From the NCBI GenBank assembly GCA_007570785.1, contig ML660211.1:603352-667351 (forward strand): a stretch of 64,000 bases of DNA, given 5' to 3'. Source of the stretch: Antilocapra americana (Eukaryota; Chordata; Mammalia; Artiodactyla; Antilocapridae). The notes below the pieces were generated by a model that had not been told where the DNA came from, did no database searches, and saw only the letters and a list, made by a program, of their open reading frames with translations. This document shows, in pieces, positions 12,326 through 24,037 of this stretch. Positions within the stretch are counted from its first letter, which is position 1; every line of letters begins with the position of its first letter. The position numbers and the translations under genes were made by a program.

Positions 12326-12443
12326 TGGGAATTCCTTGGCAATCTAGTGGTTAGGACTTGAAGTTTTCACTGTTGAGGACCAAGGTTCCATCCCTGTTCT
12401 GGGAATTAAGATCCTAAAAGCCATGCAGCCAAGAACAAATAAA
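12326..12443 (+). mobile_element. CHR-type tRNA-derived SINE with 13-bp TSD
   Basis: The sequence GGGAATTCCTTGGCAATCTA starts a short SINE typical of cetartiodactyls, with the tRNA-like GGTTCCATCCC box and the CCATGCAGCCAAG end before an A-rich tail. Perfect 13-bp repeats TAAAAGTGAGGAT lie at 12313-12325 and 12444-12456. It is older in lineage distribution than the Bov-tA elements. Confidence 0.88.
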
Positions 12444-12456
12444 TAAAAGTGAGGAT

Positions 12457-13571
12457 CATTTTCCTGTTACTCAGTGTAAGTTTTGCTTCTTATCACTAAA
12501 TATTTTCCTGCTGTTTGACAAGAAATAAAAGAAACATGACTAAATCTTTCACAGTGTATATTTTATTGCAGTCTATATTTTACATTTGATATAAACATTT
12601 TACAGCAGGTGTTTTATACTGAAATTTTTATTCATTTCTTCTGATGAAAGGAAATACAAATGATAGGCTTAGATACTCTGGTATCTAAGATTTTAAAGCA
12701 TTAATCCTGTCACTGAAAGTTATAGATTATATTAACACTAGGCTTCAGGCAATGAAAATATTCTCTATATTTTAGTATCAATGGTCCCAACCTTAATTTT
12801 CCTTAAAACATAAATGCTAACAAATTCTGTTACTGGGTAACAACTTGACATAAAATCTAACCTATATTTATCCTATTAAATGAGAAAAATGGAAAATGAA
12901 TACATAGAGACTTTCAGATGATGAAACATTTAACATTTATATATAGTCATATGCAAATATTAATTTTAATCATTAGCACTTAATGTAACATAAAAACATA
13001 AATTATAGCTTTATTATACTCAAATACCAATGTTAGCCCAATCATTACACTGCTAAGCAATTCACTAACATTTTATTTTTCTGATTTCTTCACACAAATA
13101 GCAGAATTTGTATTCATATAATACAAATGAATTGTATAATACAAATGTATTCATATAATCAAAAATCTGTGGAACATTAATATTGCTGACATCATCTAGG
13201 GAATTCTCTTAATTAAACTTAACTCTCTAAAATGTGTATTTAATGTCAAATTCTGAAGTAAAATAATAAACATTAATCCTTATCTTCTATACCTCTGGAA
13301 TTGTAAATTCAGCCCTTACCTCAAACTTTGCTTCTTTCTCTTGGGAGAAATATTCCATGAGTCTTGAATATGTGTTTATTAAGCACTAACTATAAGTCAA
13401 TAATTTGAGTCATTTTGCCCAGTGTTATTTCATCTTTTGATCAACTGATAGGATTGGTGTTTTCCATTTAACTGACATAAAAGATAACTTAATACAATAA
13501 TAAAAGTTATTGCCACCCAGAAGCTATTCTGTTGCACTAAAATAAATATAGATTGTACAGGGAAACACTTA
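12457..13571. other. Unassigned AT-rich sequence
   Basis: No gene or repeat is recognised in this 1.1-kb block. An imperfect doubling of ATTCATATAATACAAATG occurs around 13110-13160. Confidence 0.5.
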
Positions 13572-13581
13572 AAGGCATATT

Positions 13582-14316
13582 GTTGCTATTGTTTAGTCAC
13601 TAAGTCATGTCTAACTCTTTGCAACCCCATGAATTGCAGCACACCACGCTTCCCTGTCTTTTCACTGTCTCCTGGACTTTCCTCAGATTCATGTCCAGTG
13701 AGTCAGTGATGTTATCTAGCCATCTAACCATCTCATCCTCTGCTGCCATCTTCTTCTTTTGCTTTCAATCTTTCCCAGCATGGGTCTTCTCCAAAGAATT
13801 GGCTCTTTGCATCATGTGGTCAAAGTATTGGAGCTTTAGCTTCAGCATCAGTCCTTTCAGTGAATATTCAGGACTGATTTCCTTTAGGATTCACTGGTTG
13901 ATCTCCTTGCTGTCCAAGGGACTCTCAAGAGTCTTCTCTTACATCCTAATTCAAATGCATCAATTCTATGGTGCTCACCCTTCTTTATGATCCAACTCTT
14001 ACATCCATTCATGACTACTGGGAAAAACCATAGCTTTGACTCTATGAACATTTGTTGGCAAAGTGAGATCTCTGCTTTTTAATATTCTGTCTAGATTTGT
14101 TATAGCTTTTCTTCCAAGGAACAAGCATCTTTTAATTTCATGGCTGCAGTCAGCCATCAGCAGTGATTTTTGAGCCAAGAACATACAATCTGTCATGGCT
14201 TCTACTTTTTCCTTTCTGTTTGCCCTGAAGTGATGGGACCAGATGCCATGATCTTAGTTTTTTGAATGTTAAGTTTTAAACCAGCATTTTCACTCTTCTC
14301 TTTCTCCCTCATCAAG
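13582..14316 (-). mobile_element. BovB 3' fragment with probable TSD
   Basis: Reverse complement of the BovB tail and ORF2 C-terminal half. Near-perfect 10-bp repeats (AAGGCATATT at 13572-13581 and AAGGTATATT at 14317-14326) suggest a 5'-truncated insertion of about 735 bp. Frames are broken. Confidence 0.9.
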
Positions 14317-14692
14317 AAGGTATATTAACAAGGTGAAAGTATATGTGAATATAGTTTTTGAGATATTTTGTTTTTGCTTAAATATGTAACTATAGAGGGC
14401 TTTTCCCTACTCTGTTAATAGTTACTATTAACACTTGTCTTTTTTATATACAAATAATAGCTAGTCCCAGACAATTTTAAGGGAGACTAAGAGACAGTAA
14501 AATTGTATCTATAATTTTAGGATGGCCTCAGGAAAGTTTAGAGAAGACAGATGAGCAATATTGCAGAGGAAAAAAAAAATCTCCTTCTATAAAATTCATG
14601 ATACTTTGTATTAAAATCCTCAAATACTTCAGCCACAGTTTAAAATGTAGAATACAAAACTATTAACAAAAGCTAGATGTTCCTACTAAAAG

Positions 14693-14868
14693 TAGTGGCT
14701 TTCAAATCTTAATGTGCATGAGACTCATTTGTTAAAATAGAGATTACTGGGCATTTGTTCCACACCTACCCTCCCCCTAGCTGAGTCTTCAATCCCCAGG
14801 GTTAGAGTCAGAGAATCTGCATTTCAGATGAGTTATCAAGAGATCCTAGAAGAGAGACCACACTTGCA
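14693..14868 (+). mobile_element. MER5A-type hAT MITE
   Basis: The block starts with GTGGCTTTCAAATCTTAATG and runs through AGACTCATTTGTTAAAATAG, TTACTGGGC, TCAGAGAATCTGCATTTC and ends in a GACCACACTTG region. This is the order of MER5A, a non-autonomous hAT-Charlie element. It is a fossil. Confidence 0.72.
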
Positions 14869-15119
14869 GGTCAATACTTCCCGTACATTATGGTCATGGG
14901 GGGATATTTACAATATACTGGTGATCAGGCACAACACTCAAGTTTCTCATGTAATTGATTTTGGGGAGACATAACTATGTACTTTCAAAACTTTCCAGGT
15001 GTTTCTAAAAAATCTTGAAGAAAATTGCCTTCTTCAGGGATGAAGCTTGCCCACTGACATATAGATTGAGCACCAAAGCTTACCAAAAAATAGACAAGGA
15101 TGTTTAATGACAGTAATTA

Positions 15120-15345
15120 ATTACATTTACTTAGCATTTCCCACCTTACAGTGTGCTTGCCTATCCTTTACCTTGTTTAATTTTGATCTTTACAACAATT
15201 CAATATCTAAAAAGAAAGTATTAAAATTTTCATTTTTCAGAAGAAGAGTCTGAATCTCAGTAACCTTTCCTAATTGCCGCAGGTCATAGCGTTCATGTGC
15301 AGGCATCATAACCCAAGAATTTAGGCTACAAATTCAACAGTTATT
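15120..15345 (-). mobile_element. MIR SINE remnant
   Basis: The reverse-complement MIR pattern is visible: TTTACTTAGCATTTCCC, ATTTTGATCTTTACAACAAT, TTTTCAGAAGAAGAGTCTGA, GCCGCAGGTCATAGC. It is old and diverged. Confidence 0.55.
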
Positions 15346-15598
15346 GCTGTATAACATATGATTACTGCCTCCACAAGACCTTGAAGAGACCAATCTAGGC
15401 AGAGCTAAGTCTATCTAGACTTTACTAGGTATATGTGAAAACTGACATAGGATATTTGAAGGAAAATAGATATTAGTAGGGTAGGGCAAGATTATGGAGT
15501 ATCTTGAAAAAAATCAAATCAGGAACTGAAAATTTACAGCAATTAATGAATGAAAACAGTAAAAAACAGTGTCATAAGAATTGTGCAAATCATATTAT

Positions 15599-15625
15599 AC
15601 ACACACACACACACACACACACACA
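15599..15625 (+). repeat. (AC)n microsatellite
   Basis: An uninterrupted AC tract of about 27 bases in unique sequence. Confidence 0.97.
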
Positions 15626-15699
15626 TGTTAACATCTTAATATCTGGAATCCACATGTAGAAAGCTGACATATTAACTCAGTGTATAGCTATAAGAGGAT

Positions 15700-16562
15700 A
15701 TGCAACTTATCATTTTCTCTGATTGCTACAATCAGCCTATTATAACCCCCAACTCCCAGGATAAGAGGCTGGTGGGCTAGGGAGGAACAGAAGCAGGACA
15801 TTTAAACTCAGCGCAATTTTTAATTCCAAATTGTATCCCTCTTCTGCTCTCAAATCCCTCTTTGATATTGAGGGGCAAGTGTGCTCCTCTTGGCTGTGGT
15901 AAGTCTTCCTGATCTCACAATCAATTTATTGTTGCACCATTTTACCCATTTCATTGTGGCCAGCAACACAAGCTGGCAAATGTCAAGTAGACCAGGCATT
16001 TTCATATTTATTTGTTCAATGTCTCATTCTTGGTGAGTGCTTTCTCATTGGTGTTAAAATGTGAAATGCTCCAGACTTTGTGTCCACTCTCATGTTGATC
16101 TTCAGGCTGTGGTTCCAGACCTCATGTGTGACCTTTTTATTGACCATTTGACTACCTATCCAAAAATGAATATGTATTCTCATCACAGACCACTTCTCCT
16201 GCCATACAAAGTAGATGATTATCTACCCTTACCCCTACTTCCATCCATGGAGAAGATTTTTCCTCACTACTATCTTTCGAGGTCACTGCTGAATGTGGCT
16301 GTGATGTAAAAATAGCTCATTATCAACTGGCACCCATTTCCAGAGCCAATTCATCCATAATTCCAACTCAGGCTTTTCTTTCCTCCTTTACCTGTTAATA
16401 AGGGACCTCCCCATATGGTCATGGGTATAAGCCAAAGGAGAGGCCTTGGGGTCACTGAGGTGGGTGGTATAGCAGTCTAAGCTACTTTGTGCTTCTGTGG
16501 CTTCCTTGTGCCTCTGGTACTGGTTGAACTTGATGGTGGACTCTCTTGTGATGGAGTATGGA
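15700..16562. other. Unassigned GC-richer block, left part
   Basis: This block is less AT-rich than its surroundings and has no young repeat. It includes an 82-codon open frame at 16061-16309 without a motif I recognise. Together with 16791-17169 it may be one old element split by a SINE, perhaps the internal part of an ancient endogenous retrovirus-like element, but I see no diagnostic motif. Confidence 0.4.
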
Positions 16563-16790
16563 TATGTGTGTGTATGTGTGTGTGTGTGTTAGTTGCTCAG
16601 TTCTATCTGATTCTGTCATCCCATGGACTATAGCATGCCAGGCTCCTCTGTCCATGGAACTCTCCAGGCAAGAATACTGGACTGGATTGCATTGCCTTCA
16701 CCAGGGAATCTTCTGGATCCAGGGATCGAACCCAGGTCTCTCACATTGCAGACAGACTCTCTACCATCTGAGCCACCAGGGAAGTGCCAG
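16563..16790 (-). mobile_element. Bov-tA SINE with (TG)n tail
   Basis: A reverse-oriented Bov-tA. Its 3' side, at the left, ends in a TG/TATG tract at 16563-16589, and its tRNA-like head ends near 16790 (CTGAGCCACCAGGGAAGTG). The dinucleotide tract probably grew from the SINE tail. It interrupts the unassigned block on both sides. Confidence 0.93.
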
Positions 16791-17169
16791 GTTAGGCCTG
16801 TCCAATTTCATGACTGACAGTCCCAGAGTCATAGAGTGGAGTTCCAGATGCATGGTCATTTGGTGCTAACTATTCTGTCTCTTCAGGAACCAGCAACAAG
16901 ACTGAAGCTGAGGGTCACAAGGAGTTTAATTCTTAGCCTCCCTGTGGAATCTCAAGGGTCTGCATTCTATTCCTCCCTCTGGGGTTCATGGCGAGTTCCT
17001 CATCGCATTGCTTCCTATCACTAACATTTCTGACACCATAGATTTCACTGGCTTTTATGGCCATGTGACAGGGTTATTTTCCTCAAGATCCACATTGGCT
17101 ACACTGCCCTTTATTGCTCTGAGACTCACTCAAATGTGTCCTAATTTCCAATACAGCATGTCTTCAGTT
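16791..17169. other. Unassigned GC-richer block, right part
   Basis: Continuation of the block left of the SINE. It contains mixed-composition sequence such as CAGCAACAAGACTGAAGC and CTCAAGATCCACATTGGC. No gene call can be supported. Confidence 0.4.
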
Positions 17170-17182
17170 CTTTTCTGCTGCT

Positions 17183-17215
17183 CAGTTCAGTTCAGTCACT
17201 CAGTCATGTCCGACT
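17183..17215 (-). mobile_element. Ultra-short BovB 3'-end insertion with 13-bp TSD
   Basis: Only 33 bases of the BovB terminus (CAGTTCAGTTCAG then TCACTCAGTCATG) are present. They lie between perfect 13-bp direct repeats CTTTTCTGCTGCT at 17170-17182 and 17216-17228. This is a target-primed event that stopped almost immediately. Confidence 0.85.
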
Positions 17216-17228
17216 CTTTTCTGCTGCT

Positions 17229-17934
17229 AGTAGTCATCAAATCATTACAATTATAGATTGTGTAATATAAATATGAAATTTTAAAAGTATGTTTAGTAAA
17301 TTGACCTTTGGAAAAGAGTAAGCTTTCATTAAGCTGTCTTTTAGTTTTGTTAACTATTCCAGCAAATGATTTAAAATGTTAATGAAAATATTCCAATTGT
17401 AGGTAACGACCTTTATTATGAATTAATTTATCTCGAGTATTTTTAAAAGTTAAATGATGTTCTAATTCTTATAGACTAGTAAACCTCAAATAAATATCTT
17501 TGAATATGTAATATAGCTCTTCATTTACTGTCTTCTCACATCTAACATACCCAGAAGGATGCTGTTGACTTTTTTGTGTTGATAAGCTTGATAAGAAGCT
17601 TATAAAATACCTGCTTAACTATTTTCCCTCAAATTAGCAAGATAGCATGAATACGTAGGTATGCCATAGGCAAGGACTAAAGGCCAGCCATTTAATTAGG
17701 AAATAAGTATAAATGTACTTTTATCACAATCTTCCTGGTTCTAAAATGAAGGAAGTTTAGATGAGGCAAAATATTTGCATTTCAAGAAGCCTTGCCCCTT
17801 GCCTTTCTCCCCAACCCTATTTGCCTCTACTCTTATTTGGAGAAATTTTTATAGTGTCAAACAGCTGGATTCTTTTTTCACTTTTTATATACTGTTTCTT
17901 ACTTAAAATATCTATTCGTCCACCTTTGCCCCAT
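17229..17934. other. Unassigned AT-rich sequence
   Basis: No gene or repeat is recognised. Confidence 0.5.
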
Positions 17935-17942
17935 CAGTAAGT

Positions 17943-18170
17943 ACGTGCTGTGAGTGCTAAGTGACTTCAGTCATATCTGACTCTTTGTGACCCTATGGAT
18001 TGTAGATCACCAGGCTCCTCTGTCCATGGAATTCTCCAGGCAAGAATACAGGAATGAGTTGTTGTGCCCTCCTCCACAGGATTTTCCAGACCCAGGAATG
18101 GAACTCGGGTCTCTTATGTCTACCTGCATTGGCAAGTGGGTTCTTTACCACTCTCACCACCTGGCAAGCC
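17943..18170 (-). mobile_element. Bov-tA SINE with 8-bp TSD
   Basis: Reverse-oriented Bov-tA ending in CACCACCTGGCAAGCC. Direct repeats CAGTAAGT at 17935-17942 and 18171-18178 flank it. Confidence 0.93.
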
Positions 18171-18199
18171 CAGTAAGTGACTATTCATGTTTTATTATC

Positions 18200-18686
18200 A
18201 CTTATTCACTTTTTAGAAAAAAAACTTATTTTATATTGGAGTATAAATGATTAAAAATGTTGTGACAGTTTCAAGTGTACAGCAAAGGGGCATAGCCATA
18301 TATATACATGTATCTGTTCCCCTCCAAATTTCCCTCCCATCCAGACTACAACATAACATTGAACAGAGTTCCCTGTGCTATACAGTACGATTTGTCAGTT
18401 ATCCATTTAAATATAGCAGTGTATACATGTCCATTCCAAACTCCCAGAGTATACCTTTCCCCCATCCTTCCACAGGGCAACCACAAGTTCATTCTCTAAG
18501 TCTATGAGGCTGTTTCTATTTTGTATAAAGTTCATTTGTATCATTTCTTTTTAGATTCCACATATAAGGGATGTCATGAATGCACCTCAATGTTCACTCA
18601 GCACTGTTCACAACAGCCATGAAATAGAATCAACCTAAATGTCAGCTGACAGACGAATGGATTAAGATGTGGTACATATATACAGG
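18200..18686 (-). mobile_element. L1 3' end with inverted 5' segment
   Basis: 18200-18568 reads as the 3' UTR and ORF2 end of a ruminant L1 on the minus strand (TTCCCTGTGCTATACAG, then CTATGAGGCTGTTTC, TTTTAGATTCCACATATAAG). From about 18573 to 18686 the sequence is L1 ORF2 on the plus strand (ATGCACCTCAATGTTCACTC to GATGTGGTACATATATAC). About 120 bases of L1 that should lie between the two are missing. This is the usual product of twin priming during L1 insertion. Confidence 0.78.
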
Positions 18687-19584
18687 GAGACTGTATATTG
18701 TCACCCTGCTTATTTAACTTATATGCAGAAACATCATGAGAAATGCCAGGCTGGATAAAGCACAAGCTAGAATCAAGACTGCTGGGAGAAATGTCAATAA
18801 TCTCAGATATGCAGATGACACCACCTTTATGGTAGAAAGTGAAGAGGAATTAAAGGGCCTCTTGATGAAAGCAAAAGAGGAGAGTGAAAAAGTGAACTTA
18901 AAACTCAGTATTCAAAAAACTAAGATTATAGCACCCAATCCCATCACTTCATAGAAATAGATGGGGAAACAATGGAAACAGTGACAAACCTTATTTTCTT
19001 AGACTCCAAAATCACTGCAGATGGTGACTGCAGCCACAAAATTAGCAGCCACTTTCTCCTTGCAAGAGAAGCAATGAAAATCCTAGACATCATATTAAAA
19101 AGTGAAGACATTGCTTTGTCTCATACCCATACAGTTAAAGCTATGGTTTTTCCAGTAGCCATGCACATATATAAGAGCTGGACAATAAAAAAAGTTGAGC
19201 ACTGAAGAACTGATGCCTTCGAACTTTGGTGCTGGAGGACTCTTGAGAGTCCCTTGGATTGCAAGGAAGTCAAACCAGTCAACCCTAAAGGAAAACAGCC
19301 CTGGATATTCATGGGAAGGACTGATGGTGAAACTGAAGCTCCAATACTTTGGCCACCCGATACGAAGAACTTACTCATTGGAAAAGACCTTGATGCTGGG
19401 AAAGATTAAAGGCAGGAGAATAAAGGGATGATGGAGGATGAGGTGGTTGGATGACATCACCAACTTCATGAACATAAGTTTGAACAAGCTCCTGGAGTTG
19501 GTGATGGACAAGGAAGCCTGGCATGCTGCAGTACCTGGGGTCGCAGAGTCAGACATGACTGAAAGACTGAACTGAATTGAACTA
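18687..19584 (+). mobile_element. BovB fragment with RT catalytic motif
   Basis: The element begins at the RT palm region (TATTGTCACCCTGCTTATTT) and runs to the BovB tail (GACTGAACTGAATTGAACT). Broken ORF2 pieces lie at 18736-18954, 18972-19205 and 19195-19431. The YADD box is kept in the first piece, encoded within 18807-18820. Stops and shifts make it non-coding. It abuts the inverted L1 with no spacer. Confidence 0.93.
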
Positions 19585-19729
19585 TAAAAACTAGGGGAGA
19601 AAAAAATCAATTTCAGTCAATGAAATATTTTAAAAAGTGAAACAATGGTTGCTATTTTTAAATTAATAAAATCATAGCTTCTCTTATGTTATACTGTATA
19701 GAAAATTAATGTATTATTAGTATTGGTTC

Positions 19730-20008
19730 TGGAGAAGGCATGGGGAACCCACTCCAGTACTCTTGCCTTGACAATCCCACAGACAGAGAAGCCTGGTAGG
19801 CTGTAGTCCATGGGATAGTGAAGAGTGGGACACGACTGAGTGACTTCACTTTCACTTTTCACTTTGATGCACTGAAGAAGGAAATGGCAGCCCACTCCTG
19901 TGTTCTTGCCTGGAGAATCCCAGGGACGGGGGTGCCTGGTGGCCTGCAGTCTATGGGGTCACACAGAGTCGGACACGACTGAAGAGACGCAGCAGCAGCA
20001 GCAGCAGC
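19730..20008 (+). mobile_element. BOV-A2 SINE with AGC tail and 11-bp TSD
   Basis: Two related BovA units follow each other (GGAGAAGGCATGGGGAACCC and later GAAGAAGGAAATGGCAGCCC). Each has the block ending in GGACACGACTGA. The tail is an AGC trinucleotide run at 19988-20010. Direct repeats AGTATTGGTTC at 19719-19729 and 20009-20019 mark the borders. Confidence 0.96.
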
Positions 20009-20019
20009 AGTATTGGTTC

Positions 20020-20579
20020 AGTGCATGCCTAAAATTATTTGAAAACTGAGAGTAAATATGGCTGATTTATCTCTTTTCTTATGTCATTGGTATTAATTGG
20101 AATACCCATCGTGGCTACCGAAGCCTCTCTTTAACTAATGTTATTTTCAAATATATTTTAATTAAATTTCACATAGACAATTTTTTCGATCATTACTGAA
20201 CATCTGTGTAAGTCTTGTGATGCAGTTGATGTTTATGTTATTCCATGTTACCCAGACGTTATTTTGCTTTGCTTCTTAGAAAAACATTCCATTTTTTGAG
20301 AACATAAATTGAAATGAGAGAGAATAAAATGCAGTAAACTCAGAGAGCTTTTTGCCTGTTTACATATCTCAGCCCAGATGTAAGAGTAGTAACTCCATCA
20401 CCTCTGTGAGAAGCTCTAGGCAGATTAGGAGCCATGAACATAGCAGGTCCTCCTGTGTAACCTAAGTGGGTGCAGCTGCAGAGAAAGTCAGCCCACCATG
20501 ATGAAGCAGTACACTGTGGCTTCACAAAAATGACAGGTGTCTCAATATAAATTAAGAATAGAAATCACTCTCATTGAGG
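20020..20579. other. Unassigned AT-rich sequence
   Basis: No gene is recognised; a 61-codon reverse frame at 20340-20525 carries no motif. Confidence 0.5.
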
Positions 20580-20790
20580 ACTTATTGTATGTTACTTTAG
20601 CCTTTAAATTACTTGACTTAAATGCCACAGTTAACACAATGATGTGTATTATTTTGTTTATGTTAAGGATAAGGAAAATAAAGCCTTAGAGAGGTTGACA
20701 GAAGTGCCCAAGGTCATTGTTTAATTGGCAAAGCTTGCTGTTGAGCCCAGATCCATCTGGATTTTCACATAACCTTCCTTGTACTCCACC
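20580..20790 (-). mobile_element. MIR SINE remnant
   Basis: The reverse MIR pattern is visible in TTAAGGATAAGGAAAATAAAG, CTTAGAGAGGTTGACAGAAG, GCCCAAGGTCATTG and TTGAGCCCAGATCC. Diverged but collinear. Confidence 0.58.
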
Positions 20791-21454
20791 ATGGCCAAAC
20801 TCTGGCTTAAAATTGATGTAAATAAAATGTACCAGAAACTACAGAAAGCAGAAAGTGAGCTTTTATTATTTTTTAAATATTATGTATTAATAAATATAAC
20901 ACATGTGAAAATATCCCCTCAAAATAATATATATATTACAATACAATGAAACACAATTGCAATGCTAACTGAAATTTCATGTTAATTTAAAATATAAAAC
21001 TGAATTATATATATCCACCTATATGTACACACATATAAATTTTGTAAAATTGAGATTTTTATATGTGTGCCCATATAGATGGACATAATTCAATTACATA
21101 TATTAAATTAACATGACATTTTGTTCATCTCATTGTATTTTTTTCTTGGTTATTAGCACCTATTACTCCAAATGTTATATCAACTGTGTTTTATACCTGC
21201 AAATAAAAATTGGTGCAGCCAAATATTTTTAATTGTTTTTCAGTTTTTGAACATTTAGGTTGTCCTCACCAATTTTACTACCATTATCCAAGATGTATCA
21301 GGAATTTGCTTGCTTAAATGTGCATTTCAGATATATCACTCTGTCTTCAGTATACTGAATAGATTGGAAGTGTCTCGAGGCTGTGGAAAGAATACTTAAA
21401 ACATTGTCAGAGAATTTTAGTCAAGACATGATGGAAGCCTAAGGATATTCCCTT
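20791..21454. other. Unassigned AT-rich sequence
   Basis: Contains TA-rich stretches around 20925-21110, including an imperfect inverted arrangement of ATATGTGTG and CACACATAT-like words. No gene or named repeat. Confidence 0.5.
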
Positions 21455-21469
21455 AGGAGAGTGAGGGTA

Positions 21470-21688
21470 CATGCTCAGTCACTTCAGTTGTTTCTGATTC
21501 TTTGCCACCCTGTGGACCATTGCTCACCAGGCTCCTCTGTCCATGGGATTCTCCAGGCAAGAATACTGGAGTGGGTTGCTTTGACTTCCTCCAGGGGATC
21601 TTCCTGACCCAGGGATCAAGCTCGCATCACTTATGTCTCCTGCACTGGCAGACATGTTCTTTAACATTAGCACCATCTGGAAAGCCCC
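21470..21688 (-). mobile_element. Bov-tA SINE with imperfect 15-bp TSD
   Basis: Reverse-oriented Bov-tA ending in ACCATCTGGAAAGCCCC. Flanking repeats AGGAGAGTGAGGGTA (21455-21469) and AGGAGAGTAACGGTA (21689-21703) differ at two positions, so the insertion is not very recent. Confidence 0.94.
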
Positions 21689-21703
21689 AGGAGAGTAACG
21701 GTA

Positions 21704-22874
21704 GGACTGAGAAATATTTGAAAGATGAATTTGGAAACATTTGACAATATCATATGAGGAATAAGTGATCAAGAAGAATCAAAGATAAAAGTCTAAATTT
21801 TGGTTTAAGTTAATGTTTAGTTAGTAGTATCCTTATTGAGATTAAGAACTCTGGAGAGGTGAGTTGAAGGAAAGGATCATACATTCAATACAAAGTGCCC
21901 CGAGTGTGTTGTGTCTACCAGAAATACAAGTAAGAAAGTACATAGTTTAAAAAAAAAAAAAAAAGATCTTGGCTTGAGAGACATTTTTAGGAATCACCAG
22001 CTTACTTATAGAGAGAATAAGAAAAAAGCACTGGGAGCTCTTAGGTACGGAGGTATAAAAACTTATTAGGATGGAAAATAGGTCTAGTGTGGTTAACTGA
22101 ATGAATAAAGAATACACTGAATTTAAAGGAGAGTGGCATTGTTAATCGAAGTCTGAGTACTGGAGCAGATTTGGTAATTGCAAATTCTAGAATTTAGAAT
22201 AGCCATATTTTGCTGAGAGGGGATGAATAGAAAAGTACACATACACACACATACACATTCAACATAGCACCCTCCTGATATTTATAAATTATATAAAATG
22301 GATGCAGGTTATAAGCATGATACTGCTTGATATTCATTACCCTTCTTTAATCACCACAGGATCCTCCTCTTCACATGAATTAAAATAAAGAGACTTTGTA
22401 TTTTCAAAATAAATGATGTTATCATATAAAAGGTACACGAGACAATGCTAGACATACAGCTAGTATTCAGTAAATATCAGTAGAATGCTTCAGCAAATTC
22501 TAACAGCCAGGGAATAACACTCAGGGCAACCCACAATTTCCCCGTTATTGAAAATGATCCAGGAATCTCAAATTTAATACTGACTTTTCAGAAAAATTTG
22601 TGAAAACACCTCATCTATTTGAGGTTATTATACGAGCCTGGTTGCCATTTTCCTACATTTAGGACCAAAATAGAGTCCCACTGTATCTTCATAGTTTATC
22701 TACACCCTTCCACCAAAAAGTGGAAATAAGAAAGATAAACATGGATAGTGATGAAAAAATATGACTTCTCTTAGACGTCAAATCAGGTAGAAATCGCTAT
22801 CAGCATAAACAAGTAAAATTAACAACTATACATTCTGATCTCAGATAATAAGTACACTAATGTCTAATTAAATC
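21704..22874. other. Unassigned AT-rich sequence
   Basis: No gene or clear repeat. A short A-run is at 21949-21964 and CA-rich words lie around 22225-22260. Confidence 0.5.
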
Positions 22875-23050
22875 AATTAAGTGATGAAGTGTTTCACAAT
22901 GACTATTCTACACAGAGTATCAGGGAGGGCTTCTCTGAGGAGGTGAACATTTGGACATAGACATAACTAATACAGGAACTTAAAGCATATGAATACAAGG
23001 GAAAATCATTCCAAATTGTCATAGCAAGTGTAACACTATAGTTTTGACAA
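22875..23050 (-). mobile_element. Probable L2 LINE remnant
   Basis: The stretch CAGGGAGGGCTTCTCTGAGG, then AGGTGAACATTTGGACATAG and AAAATCATTCC followed by AGCAAGTGTAAC resembles a widely known L2-type antisense pattern. Diverged. Confidence 0.45.
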
Positions 23051-23552
23051 TTTAAGAAAAAAAGTTCTAACTTGAAGTATTCTAATAATTTCAGTCTGTT
23101 GGTTAGAATAAGAAAGTTTTCTTTTAAATTATTTTGGGTTTTTATCACCATTTCTAGATCCATTCTCTCACTCACTTCCTATCATGATTGCTTCTGTCAA
23201 GCAGAGATCACACACACTGGCAGAGATTACATTTATTCTACCATAAATGTTTGATTTAACTTGCTAGTAAAACCACTTGTATTTGGAGACATTTTTATGG
23301 AAGCTTTTTAATTATAGACTAAATTTCTTTCATAGAGATACAGATGTTCAAATTACTCCTTCTTGAGTGAATTTTAGTTTTGTGTCTGAAGAGTTGTCCT
23401 GTTTCCTTTCAGTTGTTAAATTTATGGGCATGGAGCTGTTCTTAGTATTTGCTTATTACCCTTTCAGAGTCTAGATAGTACTTATGTCTTTTCTAAAACT
23501 CCTAATATTTATAATTGATGTTTTCCCTTTTAATGTCTTTGCCAATGTAGCT
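23051..23552. other. Unassigned AT-rich sequence
   Basis: No gene or repeat recognised. Confidence 0.5.
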
Positions 23553-24037
23553 TCCATGGGCTCCAAAATCACTGTGGACAATGACTGCAGCCATGAAATT
23601 AAAAGATGCTTGTTCCTTGGAAGAAAAGCTATGACAAACCTAGACAGCATATTAAAAGGCAGAGACATCACTTTGTCAAAAAAGGTCCATATTGTCAAAA
23701 CTTAAGTCTTTCCAGTAGTCATGTAAGGAGGTGAGAGTTGGACCATAAAGAAGGCAGAGTGCCAAAGAATTGATACTTTTGAACTGTGGTATCGGAGAAG
23801 ACTCTTGAGAGTCCCTTGGACTGCAAGGAGATCAAACCAGTTAATCCTAAAGGAAATTAACCCTGAATATTCATTGGAAGGACTGATGCAAAAGTTGAAA
23901 CTCTAATACTTTGGCCAACGGATATGAAGAGCTTTGAGCAAATTCTGGGAGATAGTGAAGGACAGGGAAGCCTGGTGAGTGCTGTCCATGGGGTGGCAAA
24001 GAGTTGGCCATGACTGAACAACTGAACAGCAACACTG
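23553..24037 (+). mobile_element. BovB 3' fragment with internal deletion
   Basis: BovB sense sequence from GGGCTCCAAAATCACTG to the tail GACTGAACAACTGAACAGC. Near 23930 the sequence jumps from GGCCAACGGATATGAAGAGC to TTTGAGCAAATTCTGGGAG. About 120 bases present in the other copies (the CCCTGATGCTGGGAAAG region) are missing. Confidence 0.92.
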
